A stretch of DNA of 64,000 nucleotides from Brienomyrus brachyistius. Its lineage: Eukaryota > Chordata > Actinopteri > Osteoglossiformes > Mormyridae. Where the stretch lies: positions 8,470,501 through 8,534,500 of the forward strand of contig NC_064540.1 in assembly GCF_023856365.1 (NCBI RefSeq), read 5' to 3'. Shown piece after piece: positions 9,753 to 21,884 of this stretch. The notes below the pieces were generated by a model. The model did not search any database. It was not told the DNA's origin and worked only from the letters and a program-made list of their open reading frames with translations. Position numbers and translations under genes: made by a program. Numbering within the stretch: the stretch's first letter is position 1; every line of letters starts with the position of its first letter.

Positions 9753-9774
9753 ATGCCAGAGGTGACCGTCAGTT

Positions 9775-9975
9775 TCTCATGAATCGTAGGATGACGTCAA
9801 GTGGCCTTCAAAAGGAATGGGAATCATTAAGTGCAGGTGTGAAGTGCACTGCTAGGACAGTGTGTATCAGGCTCCTAGAAGCGGGACTGTGGTCCCATAA
9901 AGCAAGGAAGAAGCCCTTCAATGAGAAGCAGAGAAGCTCCCTGCTGCAGTTTGCAAAAAAATATATTATTCACAC
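9775..9975 (+). pseudogene. Tc1-like transposase fragment (DNA-binding domain)
   Basis: The plus frame contains ARTVCIRLLEAGLWSHKARK followed by a KKPF and EKQR segment and LLQFAKKY. This is the second helix-turn-helix and linker region of Tc1-like transposases, where RLLEAGL and KARKKPF are typical. The first helix-turn-helix, the DDE catalytic domain and both inverted repeats are absent, so this is a short dead fragment. Confidence 0.72.
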
Positions 9976-10184
9976 ATGCACACCCATAAATTGAGAAATG
10001 AGGGAAACAAAATACTCTGCTGTGGGCTCTTAATTTCAGGAATTTCAGGAAATAGAATACAATGTGCACCGCTTAATCATATTTCTCATAGACTCAGAAC
10101 TGTAACTATAATTTTCAGGTTTTGAGAACGTTTAAAAATGCCATTGGCAGTGAAGCTTGGCAGGACTGCGGTGTTGGTGTCGGC

Positions 10185-10272
10185 CTGATGTCGCCTTGAC
10201 CCATCCAGGGTGCAGCCTGGCCTTCCACCATGCTGCCTGAGAACCCGTATTGGATGAGGGATGGATGGATTG
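10185..10272 (+). repeat. Old V-type SINE 3' fragment
   Basis: CCATCCAGGGTGCAGCCTGG, then CACCATGCTGCCTGAGAACC, then GTATTGGATGAGGGATGGATGG resemble the 3' end of the V family, although strongly diverged. Confidence 0.45.
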
Positions 10273-11505
10273 CTTGAAATTTTTTCTAGGGAAAGTGAAA
10301 ATGTTCTGAGAGAGTGATCTCTCACAGCGTCGCCGAGGACAGCTGCCTCACAACTGTCACCGGGCCGTGATGCTCTCCCAGTGAGCACTTCATCACTGAG
10401 ATGACTAGAATAGCCTGTGATGTTTTGGAAAGCTTTACAAAGAGCAGCCTGTATTTCCCTTCCAAGTGGGGGCTTTAAGGCAACGGCTGTCGAAGCTTAA
10501 ATAACCTGAAGTCACTGGCTGGGAGGTCATCTCCCAGTGGGTCACTGGAGCTATTTTTTATTAGCCGAAAGAGGAGTAAAAAATAATGTGATGTCAATAA
10601 TCAGGGTCAGAGGGCCGTGCCAGTGGCCAAACTGGCTCTTGGTGATTAGTGTGGGCAAAACGAAAGATCAATCTGTAGCCAGATTTGAAACTGCATTAAA
10701 AACGTGTCTCGGGCTGGCATTTGGACCTCTGCTTTAAGTGCTGTTATATACCTGTGATAGCATCAACCAGCTTCTCCCGGGCTGCCAGATTTCAGCCAGC
10801 AGGCACAGTGAGTCTGCCAAGTATTAGTAACAATATGGGGAAAACACTGGCCGGGAAGTGTGGAATTACTGAAAGTCAATGACAGTTATGCTTGGCAATT
10901 TCATGTAATTTACATTTCTTACTTACAAAGCAGACACTATAATTGAATATTTTATTGAATGACCAATGTAGCTGGTATGGTACAATGTGACATTTGATGT
11001 TGATCTGAAACATGGTGATGGTCTGAGTCTGCAGGTCTATACATAGAAGCTGTCTGAAGCACTTTGGTACCAAAAGTGACCAAATGAATGGGCTGAGGAC
11101 CACGATGAGCACTGTGGAGTGCAGATTCTTCTTCCTTTCTGAAATGGCTCATTCCAGTTTGTTTGGTCCATGTGAGATGTTCACGACTGTGACCATCACG
11201 GTTCTGCGAGAGGTGACGATACCACACATATGGTTGGGGGCTGGAGACAGAGCAGTCGTGTCAGCCAGTTGGTCACCAGTGATTGAACAATAGGATCACC
11301 AATGTTTGGCCAGACCAGTCACTCAGCTCGTGTCAGTGACCTGCTGACAGCAGTGACCTACTGTACTGAGTTGAAATAAACAACAAAAGCCATGTTACTA
11401 TGGCAAACAGACAGTTAACCTCTCCACTGCCTGCGGGGGTGATTATAGGGCAGGGTTAAGAGTGAGACAGCAGAGTTTTTTTTCTGTTGGCTCACTGTTA
11501 TACCA
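10273..11505. other. Unique sequence, no gene recognised
   Basis: Short frames on both strands (10086-10388 minus, 10537-10737 plus, 10876-11112 and 10952-11227 minus, 11084-11293 plus) have no domain and no flanking splice pattern I can defend. Confidence 0.4.
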
Positions 11506-11635
11506 TTTATTCAGAAATCCCTGGAGTAATTGCTCAGGGGCCCAACAGTGAAATCACTTGGTTGAAGTTGAGATTTGAACCAGCGATCTTCCAGTCACAG
11601 ACGTAGGATCCTAACCCATTGAACCCCCAGCAGAG
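11506..11635 (-). repeat. tRNA-like SINE fragment
   Basis: On the minus strand it contains CGCTGGTTCAAATCTC (B box), followed by CACTGTTGGGCCCCTGAGC, as in the other tRNA-derived SINEs of the window. The 3' end is not identifiable. Confidence 0.55.
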
Positions 11636-11740
11636 CACAACACATGCATATTCTTACTCGGTCTCTCGGAAACCCAAAATCTCAAACTTAAAACCACTTC
11701 TCACTCAAACGACTCTCCCTGGCAGAACCACACTCTAGGA

Positions 11741-11936
11741 CAGGGGGGTCAAACTCCAGTCCTAGGGGGGGGTGGAGCCCTGTGTGGCTTAGTTCCATCC
11801 CTGTTCCACCGCAAATGATTCAGCTCAAGAGTGACGTGGTAATTAGCACAGGGAGTTGAATCAGGTGTGGTAAATGAGGGAAAACCCAAAAATGGGCACG
11901 GATCTGGCCCCCCAGGACTGGAGTCTGACACCCCTG
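11741..11936. mobile_element. 196-bp hAT-like MITE
   Basis: The left end CAGGGGGGTCAAACTCCAGT and the right end ACTGGAGTCTGACACCCCTG form inverted repeats of about 23 bp including the next bases. The 8-bp flanks are CTCTAGGA (11733-11740) and TTCCAGGA (11937-11944), matching at 6 of 8 positions. That is what an aged hAT target duplication looks like. The interior has no coding frame. Confidence 0.78.
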
Positions 11937-11944
11937 TTCCAGGA

Positions 11945-13665
11945 GATGATGACTACATGGTATGTGATGCCAAGATTTTTTTTATTACTGAAAGGATTCT
12001 GGGAAATGTGGCTTAATACTATTAGATTTCCTGTATGTTCAGTTTTTTCAAAAATGACTAATTCTCCAAAAGAGGGAACAGAACACCATTTCATAATTTC
12101 ATTAGTTATAATTTCTTTGGATTCTCATGTTACAGTATTGCAGAGCTGTGTCAAAGTAAAAAAAAAAAAAAACTGCCCCAACACCACTGACCTTAATGGT
12201 TAATGAGTCTGGCTGGATGGGTCCGAATGGAAGGAATGCCGTTATGAAAACAGCATCTCCTGGTTTTATTTGGGATGGAGATTTGTTTTTTTAATGAAAT
12301 ACCTCAAGTGTGTGTTACCAGGCTCCCATTCTAACAACAGACCCTTATCAAAGGAGGAATTTCAGAGTAGCTAGGAGATCTGTGAGCAGTGTAGATCATC
12401 CTCTGAGGCCGCAAACCACGAGTACTACAGCATGCTTCTTCTTCACATCATATCATATCAGTTGTTATTCTTAGCCCTTGTCCACAAGGTATTTAATACC
12501 CAAGAAGCCCTGTAGGACATGTACAGAAATAGCTGTTTAGGTGCAGGACCATCTGAAATAAGGTCTCTATTACAGAGAAATATGGGTGGAATATAATCTA
12601 GACACTTTGAGTCAGAACAGAGGTGAATATGTTTTTTATACTTTCCCCCCATTTTTATGGGATAAAAACCATATGGTAGGATTAAGGAATTCGGTGTCCG
12701 GCTGAAAAAAATATGGGTTTGAGTGTCAAAGGCAGTTAATTTTCTTGTGATCTTGAAACAAAGTTATAATCTCTGGGCTAGAAGAAAATGAACTCTTTTG
12801 TCATCTCGAGATCACAACTTAATTTCGCTGGTGATGTTGGGCCATGTTGAGCAGCTTGGCTGGCTAAACATCGTCATCATAGATCAACGCGCTTCATTTC
12901 ACTTTGATCATGCACAAATAGCGGTTCGTCTGTCAGGGCCGTACAGCAGTCATATTAGTGTCTGTCACTTGTGAACATTGAGGACAACTAAGTCACAGCT
13001 TTGAATGAATTTTCCAGTAAAAGGGAACATTGCAATGATGTCGAGATAACGTCGAGCTGTTAAAGAGCGAACACTTGTCACCTGTAATCGAAAGGACATA
13101 ATTGCAGACTGCTAAGTAATGATTACTACTAACTAGATCTCTACTGGGTAGTTAATGGTAGTAATGGCCAGGAACACTACATTTTGAGTAGGAGTAAGTT
13201 TGATTATTAACCTTCATTAAACAGTGAGTTTATTCGATAGCATCGTCCTGCGTGCTGATGCTGTGGTGTGCACAGTGAAGCAGACAGCTATGGCATCATG
13301 TACGTCACCACGTGAGGAAAGAGAAAATAAAAGCTGTCAATATCACGTGAAAAAGAAGTCGTGATCTTCAGATAATGGCAAGATAAAAAACAATGGTGAG
13401 CATCCTCTCTGCACCTCTCTGCACTATTGTAAATAATCGTGTAAGCTATTTAAAATATCTCGGCAAATATTCCGGGACAAAATAAAATGACATGATGCGA
13501 AGAGTGGAAATGCATGGGCCTCGATTTCCAACGACTAAATGATCGAATCATATTATACCTGCAGCCTAGTCAACTGAACTCTCTGCTGGTGACTCTCAGT
13601 TTTCATTGGGACAAACTGATGAAGAACTGCTTCTTTAGGAATCCGCCCTCTCATTAACAGATGAA
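11945..13665. other. Unique sequence, no gene recognised
   Basis: No exon or repeat family is supported. The part at about 12820-13080 is repeat-free mixed sequence of the kind that can be conserved non-coding DNA (see findings). A 15-A run lies near 12158. Confidence 0.4.
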
Positions 13666-13669
13666 TCAG

Positions 13670-13850
13670 AATCAGTATTCTTCATTGTTATTGCATGATC
13701 ATGCATACTGTGGAGTCAGTTTTGGAAGTTACAGAAATGAGAGATGAATTAAACTACACCGAATATATTTACTAAAAGTGTAGGAAGCACCAGGTATATG
13801 AAAATTTCACAGAGGACAGAGATTATACAGTATGTTTTTTTTTATTAAAG
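13670..13850. repeat. 'TTTATTG'-type dispersed repeat, copy 4 (weak)
   Basis: It opens GAATCAGAATCAGTATTCTT then CATTGTTATTGCATG, like the openings at 40486 and 50225. The remainder is too diverged to align by eye. Confidence 0.35.
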
Positions 13851-13854
13851 CCCT

Positions 13855-15880
13855 CTAGGTTTTGGTAGACCTAAGTGTTTCTCCTAGTGTAAAGCAGACC
13901 AGAATAAGACAATATTTATCATATCATACAATATTTAAACACCGGAGCCTTTGAAGTCAGATTAGTGCAGACAGTGCAGGCCTTGTATAGAGATGGTAGC
14001 TCAGCTCAGCCTTGAATATACATGACTGTCATTGAGGCAAATAAGCATGAAGTGAGGAAACTACAAACCTTCAGATTACAAATAAAAGACATTTATTCTG
14101 CCTGCATCTTAAGAAATAGAACTCAGACTGAGTGATTCATTCCAGTCTAGATCGGACTCAGTGATTTGTTGTCTCCCTGTACTTTTTTGAGATGAAGTGC
14201 GCCATGCAAGTCATAAAACATATTTGTCTTTTATTATTTTTATTTTTTCTCAGAAAAAAATCACATATGTTGCCAGAAAGTCCTCATTAAAGAACCGTCC
14301 AAGTGCATCATCAATTCGGCGAGAATTCGACAAAAAAGTGTTTTGAAAAATGAAGTGGACAGGCATTCTGAAACAGACTAATCAATCTCAACGTGCAGTG
14401 GGAGAAAAGACTCAGAAGTTTGTGTCTGACTCAGATTTCGATGGCAAGCAACAAAGAACATGTAACTGGTTTAGAGGCGGAGTCCCTTATGTCCTGGCTT
14501 TAAGGATGTTTATAGTATCCATACTGAAATGAAACAGAGCATTTGTGATTGCCTGAATAATGTCTCAAAAATGCACAACACTGCTAGTAAGTTTTGTGAA
14601 AAGCACAAAACCCCTAAACTGCTAGTATTGAAAAAAACATAAAATTACATTGTACTCCCTTCAAAGAATATGACTTAGTAAAAATTTCTGGAAAACTACA
14701 TTCATAAATCACAAATATAGCTGGTAATGATAATTCAAGGTCAGTCCAAGATTGGGAAACAGGGAAAACAAAAAATGAATTTCTTGTAAATATTTTATTA
14801 TGAATCAAGGGCAGTTTGGAAGAGAACTTATGAACCATGCAATGGACGCTTAATAAAATGGGATCAGGCGGAGCCCTGTGGGATACCTTAGCCAGCTCCA
14901 AATCTTGGCACAAAACTATTAACATTGAGCCCTAGGCTTGGCCAGCATCTGTCCACCTCAGGGTGCCTTTAGCTGAGGGAGTGAATAAAGATAGAGGCTT
15001 TAACCATAAATTCAAATGTAGCGTTTGAATCTCACACCTGAGGAGGTACATTGCTCCATAAATCATAATGCGGTAGCAATATAGTACAAAATTCTGCAGC
15101 TCTGTACAGTAGATATGGGGGTAACGGTGATGAGTCACTCTTTATCAAGTGTTCAGGGATAAATGAGAAAAGAGGCAGAAGCCACTATGGAGATCTGCAC
15201 TGTAAACAGCCGAAAGGCCCTCGAGGAGGAAGACGATGTACACGAGCATATGGATACAAGTACAACTGTCGCACCGGAAGCAGTGCGGCATCAATGTGTG
15301 GTTTGTCATTGCCGAAACACAGGCCATTAGGATTCTGGCGGCCTCAGGTTGACTGTCCATTATCATTAAAACGGCGATTTTGAAGCAGCGTGACAACGGC
15401 ACATAAAAGGCAAAGAGCTTCTGCTCCTAGTGCCACGGAGGATAGCAGCCTGAAAAAGGCACTTCTCTGCTGAGGCGTCACACTGCTCCTCCACATCTCA
15501 TCATTTCCCAGCAGACAGCTGGGGGACGTGTCCCGTGCTGCCAGAGAACTGGACCCCCGGCACATGAGTCAATTATTGGCCGGGGGAATTATCTTGCTGT
15601 TTGCTCTGTTTGGTTTCTTGGTTTCCCCTGGTTGCAGTTCTAACGTGTGACCTTTACCCTGTGTATACTGTGTTATGTGAGCTAATTAGGCAGCGTCAGC
15701 TCGAGTCGCTTCCGTTGTTTGAACCCTGATGGCTTCCAGTACCTGTCTATCAGGTAGTTACCTTTGAAATGGAGTGATGATTGTTTTGCTGTTTGTACAA
15801 GTATGAGTACAAGTGCGTGGGAATTATTTCATTTTCACATATCAGGTGAGAATGGAGCACAGGGCCAGACATTTATCCAG
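13855..15880. other. Unique sequence, no gene recognised
   Basis: Frames at 14350-14532 (plus) and 14614-14925, 14932-15138, 15145-15402, 15344-15565 (minus) have no recognisable domains. No repeat family was identified. Confidence 0.4.
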
Positions 15881-15884
15881 GACC

Positions 15885-16010
15885 AATGAAGCAGTTTTCA
15901 AGGGGCTAAGGGTCCTGCTCAGTGGTGATGTGACTAATCCATAGTGGATGGGATTTGAACCAGTGACCTCTCAGGTACAGAGGTTTAACTCCTGGAGCCA
16001 TTCACAAATC
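15885..16010 (-). repeat. tRNA-like SINE fragment
   Basis: On the minus strand it reads GAGGTCACTGGTTCAAATCC (B box), then CACCACTGAGCAGGACCCTT and AGCCCCTTGAAAAC. This matches the block order of the SINE at 38428-38610. Confidence 0.6.
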
Positions 16011-16019
16011 TGTTGTAGA

Positions 16020-17325
16020 CGACCCTGTTAAAGTAACACCTTCTAATGAAAAAACTGAGGATGCTATCACAGTCGAGGGAGTTTTGCTGAGAGAAGCCAT
16101 ACTTCAGAAAGTGTACTTCCTCCCTGGAGGGTTACTCAGGAAGCATAGATGAATCTTCGGCTGGAAATCCTCCTTTTGACCCAATTTGGCAATGAACTAC
16201 ATCTTCAAGGGCACCTGCTACATAGTTTTCTGGATTCTTTCCAGTACAGATCAGCCCCCCTGCCGATCTTAGATACACTCCAGTTGGTGTCCAAAGATAA
16301 CTGCCCTTTCAAAGGTTATCTTTAAGTATGAAATTGCGTGTCTGGGGATGAGACAGTGGAGTGGGATTGGATGAGTGCGCAGAAGAATGGAATTTGGAAA
16401 AATAAGAAAATGCTACCCATTTGCTTGGTAAAATGCAATAGTATTATGCATGCAGCTCTGTAGTGACCTTGGTTTTCAGGTAACTGGATCTTTGTTGCTA
16501 TGATCCTCCTTTGCTGGCTGTGAACACCAGCTTGCAGACCTGTATGACCACTGGAGGGTTCGAGAACGTCATCAGTGCATTGACCAAAAGAGGCCAATTC
16601 AATGATCCCATCTATGATCTCATCTATTGAACAAGACCCAGCAGAAGAACAGTAGACTCCCATCCACGGCTCTGTCATGTTTACAATGAACATTTAAGCT
16701 AAACAAACTTTGTTTCTCCTTTTCCCATTTTGATGTAAATATATTTTGAATTATAAGTTCAGACCATTTACAGACATTACAGGTTGACTGCTGGAAAACT
16801 TGAGTCTGGATCACAGTCTCCTGAGACCAATAGGTTGGGGGAAGATTCAATTTCACTCACTGTACTTATTTAATTATATACCAAATTACTTATTGATCTT
16901 ACTTGTGTCTCACTCAGACTGATTCCACAGATTTACACATTTTTTTTTAAATGTCATCCTAACTGCTGTAGGTCCAGACCCATAGCCCCAGTACCAGCTA
17001 CATCTTAACCTGCTTCACCTTTCATGCTTCATGATTTCTTCATGGATTTATTTTGTATGTTGGCTTTTGAAAATTGTGCCAACTGGGGATATGTGTTGGT
17101 CAATGGTACCAAAGACATGACCAGTTTTGTTCTCTGTTCTTCTGGTCAGCATCTGAACATTAACACTTCGCAGTGTTGAATCAAAGACCTGTACGGCAAG
17201 GTCTACAGAGCACTATGCCGACATCTGCGAGTGGGAACTTTTATGATATTTGCAGAGCTATTAAATTTGGCAAATACTAACAGGTAATAAATGGCCATGG
17301 GTGGTGTCTAACATTTTGGTAGCGG
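16020..17325. other. Unique sequence, no gene recognised
   Basis: The longest frames (16322-16693 and 16620-16856, minus) resemble no known protein. No repeat was recognised. Confidence 0.4.
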
Positions 17326-17329
17326 CATT

Positions 17330-17610
17330 GTGTATCACCATTCAAACCAGGCATTTGCCTGGGGCCCCCTGTTGGCCACAAACAGTCTCTACACTTAAAA
17401 CATTCTATACTTGGAATACGCTGAAGCAGCAGGTTCTGCTAGCCAACTAACTAGCCACGATCATCTGTCTCTAGCTGCTAGCTATTTATTTCATTTTTGA
17501 CACATCTGAGTTTGGACAGGGGTCCCCAATGTGACTTTCTGAGTGGGCCCTCAGGAACAAGCCGGGCCCTACATATCGGACATGTCTGTTGGCCCCTGAG
17601 CTGTGGGTCC
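17330..17610. repeat. Dispersed repeat shared with 62745-62935
   Basis: GGGGCCCCCTGTTGGCCACA, then GCTGAAGCAGCAGGTTCTGC, then ACTAGC-like words recur in the same order at 62745-62935 (CCCCCTACTGGTCACAATC, GCTGAAGCAGCATGTTCTGC). The family is unassigned. Confidence 0.5.
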
Positions 17611-17833
17611 AGTCTTTCAATGTTCTACACACTCATTTCAACCATGAAGTAAATTTAAGGAATAACTTCATTATTTCCCAAGAAGGATATATTTGTTTGG
17701 CACTGGGACAGGAGCGAAAGTAAATCAGTGACCTGAAATGGTTTCCTAGAAACAGGCCTAATGGCTGTCTGTCGATTGCTTCTCTCTCCTCCTTATTGAG
17801 TTACTATTGCATTTCATGCAAGAAGGTTTTTTT

Positions 17834-17856
17834 CATATTATTATTATTATTATTAA
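17834..17856 (+). repeat. ATT trinucleotide microsatellite
   Basis: About seven tandem ATT units. Confidence 0.85.
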
Positions 17857-17945
17857 GACCCTGACAGACCATAGAGATTAATGTCTTGTGGAATTGATGC
17901 AGCCCCTCAACCAAAAATAATTTGAATGGTCAATCAGAGCTTAAC

Positions 17946-18158
17946 GTCCATCCATCCATCTTCCAAACCGCTTATCCTACTGGGTCGTGGGGGGTCTGGA
18001 GCCGATCCCGGAAGCAATGGGTACGAGGCAGGGAACAACCCAGGATGGGGGGCCAGCTCGTCGCAGGGCACACTCACACACCATTCACTCACGCATGCAC
18101 TACTATGGGCAATTTAACAACTCCAATTGGCCTCAGCATGTTTTTGGACTGTGGGGGG
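17946..18158 (-). mobile_element. V-type SINE, left arm of a head-to-head pair
   Basis: The ATGG tail is at the left edge (read as CCATCCATCC on the plus strand). Going right come the reversed 3' segments GGATAAGCGGTTTGG, CCTGGGTTGTTCCCTGCC and GCTGAGGCCAATTGG. The copy stops at the CCCCACAGTCC point, so the tRNA head is missing. It abuts the plus copy at 18158. Confidence 0.88.
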
Positions 18159-18455
18159 ACCCGGGTTTGAGTCTCCACCTGGGTCACATGCGTGGAGATT
18201 GCATGTTCTCCCCATGTCGTCGTGGGGTTTCCTGTGGGTACTCTGGTTTCCCCTCACAGTCCAAAAACATGCTGAGGCTAATTGGAGTTGCTAAATTGCC
18301 CGTAGGTGTGCGTGTGAGAGTGAATGGTGTGTGAGTGTGCCCTGTGATGGGCTGGCCCCCATCCTGGGTTGTTCCCTGCCTCGTGCCCATTGCTTCTGGG
18401 ATAGGCTCCGGACCCCCACGACCCAGTAGGATAAGCGGTTTGGAAAATGGATGGA
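18158..18455 (+). mobile_element. V-type SINE, right arm of a head-to-head pair
   Basis: It starts at the B-box region (CCCGGGTTTGAGTCTCC) and runs through the whole central segment and 3' region to GGATAAGCGGTTTGGAAAAT and a GGATGG tail. The A-box part is missing. Over the shared 3' part it differs from the left arm at many sites, so the two arms are separate copies rather than one recent fold-back duplication. Confidence 0.9.
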
Positions 18456-18627
18456 CGTTTAAAATGGTATAGGTGCACCTTTTACATTTTTCTCAAAAAT
18501 CGATTCGACAGATTTCTCTTTTCAGCCATGATAGTTCAGCTTTCACTATAAAAGTGAGCTGTGATATGTCCAAGGCGGTGGTCAGATATTAGATCTAATT
18601 ATTAAAGTAATCAAACTAATTAAACAG

Positions 18628-18770
18628 ATGGCACTGTCACCTCACACGTGCAGAATTTGGGGTTCGAACCCCGCCCTGGCTTCTGTATCCATGCAGTTTG
18701 CATGTCTAGTTTGTTTGTGTCTGTCTGTGTGATTGTACCCTACCGTCAACTGACATTCCATCCAAGGCGT
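18628..18770 (+). repeat. Old SINE fragment (tRNA head)
   Basis: GATGGCACTGTCACCTCACA, then GGGGTTCGAACCCCGCCCTG (B box) and ATGCAGTTTGCATG are degraded V-SINE head and central words. Confidence 0.6.
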
Positions 18771-18984
18771 TCCACTCATCATAGAAGATGGAGGTTCACG
18801 GCACGTTAAAGTAGGGCTATTAACACAGCTGGTGAGAAGCTAGCGACAGAAAGGTTGCAGATTGAAATCTCAAAAGGACTTGAAGGTATCTTCTGTTGAG
18901 TCGTTGCAAATGGATTACAAGCATTAATAGCGAAGTAAATCTTATACTATGCTACATAATTTTTTTTTAGGAGAAATATGTCCC

Positions 18985-19235
18985 CTCAGCATGGGTGGAA
19001 GGCAATCGCTTCACACCACTGGAGACCAGGGTTTGATTCTCTCTGAGTCTTCATGAGGTTTCCTCCAGGCTCCTCTCCCCCCAAATCTGCAGTGAATTGC
19101 AGTTGCCATATTGCCCGTAAGTGTGAGTGATGCAGGTGCCCTGTCCTGGTTACTCCCTGCTTCGCATCCGTCGTGTCCAGAATTGTGTCCTTTCCCACCC
19201 TGTGTAGGACAAGCAATGTAGAAGGTAATAATGTA
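18985..19235 (+). repeat. Old V-type SINE
   Basis: CGCTTCACACCACTGGAGAC, GGGTTTGATTCTC (B box), GAGGTTTCCTCCAGGCTCC, TTGCCCGTAAGTGTGAGTG and CCCTGTCCTGGTTACTCCC follow V-SINE order. It ends in a duplicated GTAGAAG word instead of ATGG repeats. Confidence 0.65.
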
Positions 19236-19239
19236 GAAG

Positions 19240-21645
19240 CAATGTAGAAGAAAATAATGAACCTCTACTTAGCTTCTCCATAGGTGCCACAGCAATCTGC
19301 TCATTAGATGATTCCCCTTTGTACGCACTATGGCTCTTTACTCTGGTTTTTGTTCTTATGGCTGAGGTGTCATTCCTTAGCTAGAGGATCCTGTTGGGTT
19401 CAGCCTAGGTGTTGAACCCCTGCTGGGTGACCAGTCTCTGGATACAAAGCAAGACGCCACACTGGTGATCTCTTTATCTCGCTGCAGGGAGGCCCGGTCC
19501 GGTCACAGAGACTTGTCTCTTGACTCGACTCAGCCGACTTCGGAGGAGAACTTCCCTTTCAGCTCCTTTTATTTTGCACTTCTAGCTACAGAACAGCAGA
19601 AGGATCCCATGATACAGTTTGATTTCCTTTAATACCATATATAGTTGGTAACACATGAGTGTATCTATTAGTACCTGCTGTTGCTAAACGGAACAAAACG
19701 ATTAGACGTACAAGCATATGCGATTTCACAATATCTATTTCGCTATAGCTTTAACTGAACTGAAACTCTGCGATTAGCATTAAAACATGTCTTGTGCACT
19801 TTAACCTGCACTCTTTCCTGAGCGGCCCAAGTGTCGCTCTGCAAACTTACAGGCTCTACATAAATGGCAACAAGCATAATTTCCAACAGATCTCGTTCAC
19901 ATAGGAAGTTACTGACTCACGCTGGGATCAGACTGCCTTACGAAATACCTCCGTCAGCATGCAAGTGCACATTTATCCTTATCTTCTGCTGTCTTTCCTG
20001 GAAATTGCATTTCTTAAGGCAATGGACATTCAGTCTTGGATTGACTTTTAATTTACCAAAAAGATTAGCAGGAGAAAAGCCAGATTTCCCATTTTTACGA
20101 CTGATCCTTTTTGTTTTTACTTATGATTTTTTTCTTGTGCTTTATTTAATCTAAAGGCTTTTGAAACATAAACAGGAAACAAAAACTACCTGGTCACAGA
20201 AAACAGAAAATAATTATTCTCCTCCCTTGAGCACAGATTTTGTTGCCCTTTTGCGATCAGACCAAAAGCGCAACGCCTGAAATATTCCCTGGAAAAAGGA
20301 ATCGAACGTGACGGGATTGTCAACTGTGGTATGATATTGTTGCGAATTGGGCTTTGAATGTCTGGCACCTTTCAAGTTAAAGAGGAGAGGAAAATGCACA
20401 ATGGCTTTCGGCACGGCACCCATTCTCCGTCGCTCTTTTTATTGCTGATCCTGAGCGAACGCTCATTACGCGTGTTGTTGGAGGTTGTGGAATGCTTTGT
20501 GAATTCACGCTCGCGTGACCTTGACGTTCCGTAAGCTGAAGTGTGAAGTTCACTAGAGCCGGATGCCAAGTGACAGAAGCTTAAAGTCCATTTCCTGCCA
20601 GAAAGCTCTCCATTACCAGCCAGGAATCAAAAATGTCCCTTTCAAATGGAGGCTATTCCCATGATTATTGTTGATATTGTTTGGTTTTTTGGACTCTTTT
20701 GGGATTCTACATGTTTTTTTTTTTTTTGGGGGGGGGGGCATTTTACTATTCATGCTGGAAAAACAAAACAAAATAAAAATGAAACCTACTACTTAAGTTA
20801 TATTCTCAAGCATTTCCCATGTCCACTTTGTATATATGACAATTAAGAGAATTACATTGCGATTTTAAGGTGCTTCCTTTGCATGTTGCCTGCTGCTTCG
20901 TGTCATTCCGTGTCCTGACATACATTCGCAGTATTTGTGTAAATCACTGGCACAATAACAAATAAAAATCCTTGATTTCTTCAATCCTTCAAATGACCAG
21001 GACTGCCAGGGGTCACATGATGTTCACAGCCTGCCTCACTGGCTCCCTGAACCATTGCCCCCCAAGTTTAAGGTGAATGTACATTAAACATTTTTTTTTT
21101 ACTTTTTTGATGCTTGTAGGAAATGGAATGGGAATTAAACTCATACAAAACAAGTAAAAGCAGAGTCAGGCTTATTTATTCTTGAGTTACATGCTGCATG
21201 GATTTGGAGCCTGATGGATTGATTCTTGAAATGTTACACTCCAGTAAGATGTTTCATAAAAAGTCAAGTGAAAATAAAACCAAGCTAAGCTGATCTCACT
21301 CTGACATAATGATGTCATCTTACTGCACTGATTAATTTAAGAAATGTCTTGATTAATGTACTACAATCATTTCCTGCTTTGATTGTAGTACATCAATCAA
21401 CACAAATGGTAATGTGACTTCCTGAAAATGATGAACTGCTCACAAAGGATGTTTGTTTTGTGGATAGGCTGATGCTGCAAATAACAGAGAGTCTGGATAT
21501 ATCCTGTACACACTTATGTAGATACAGTGATGCCAAGAAGACTGTTTGCCACCAGAGTCGCAAATATGAAGTATGGCCTTGGATATTAATGAGCTCGACA
21601 TAGCCCATCTGTCTTATCAATGAATTGAGTGCATGAGCAACTTGG
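19240..21645. other. Unique sequence, no gene recognised
   Basis: Short frames at 19864-20154 (plus) and 20186-20569 (minus) have no domain. The notable feature is T14 followed directly by G11 at 20714-20738. I cannot support an exon. Confidence 0.4.
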
Positions 21646-21647
21646 GG

Positions 21648-21834
21648 GCGGCACGTGTGCTTTGTGGGTTTGCCTTTTGTGTCTGTGTTTAGAAGGTGAC
21701 TGGTTCAAATCCTATACTTCCTAATTCAGTCTTTAGGTTGAACTTGCAAGTAAGTCAGAACAATAATGATAATGCGAGCTTGATGGGCCGAATGGCCTCC
21801 TCTCGTTTGTAAATTTCTTATGTTCTTATGTTCT
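21648..21834 (+). mobile_element. SINE with TTATGTTC tail
   Basis: The head GGGGGCGGCACGTGTGCTTT and the B-box-like GACTGGTTCAAATCCTA are tRNA-derived. The 3' end GATGGGCCGAATGGCCTCCT, then CTCGTTTGTAAATTTCTTAT, ends with a duplicated TTATGTTC, a LINE-type tail I associate with early-branching ray-finned fish. It is distinct from the ATGG-tailed V family. Confidence 0.7.
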
Positions 21835-21884
21835 AAGACAGTACTAATAAAAGTAATTACATATGATACTGTCCGTAAATCAGA

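Noticed and set aside
10086..10388. 100-codon minus frame
   Set aside because: Part of it is an old V-SINE 3' end (10185-10272); the rest has no recognised domain.
17922..18478. Several overlapping frames with CHxTHT-like histidine-rich segments
   Set aside because: All are translations of the head-to-head V-SINE pair; identical peptides recur at 22.2-22.6 and 45.3-45.7 kb.
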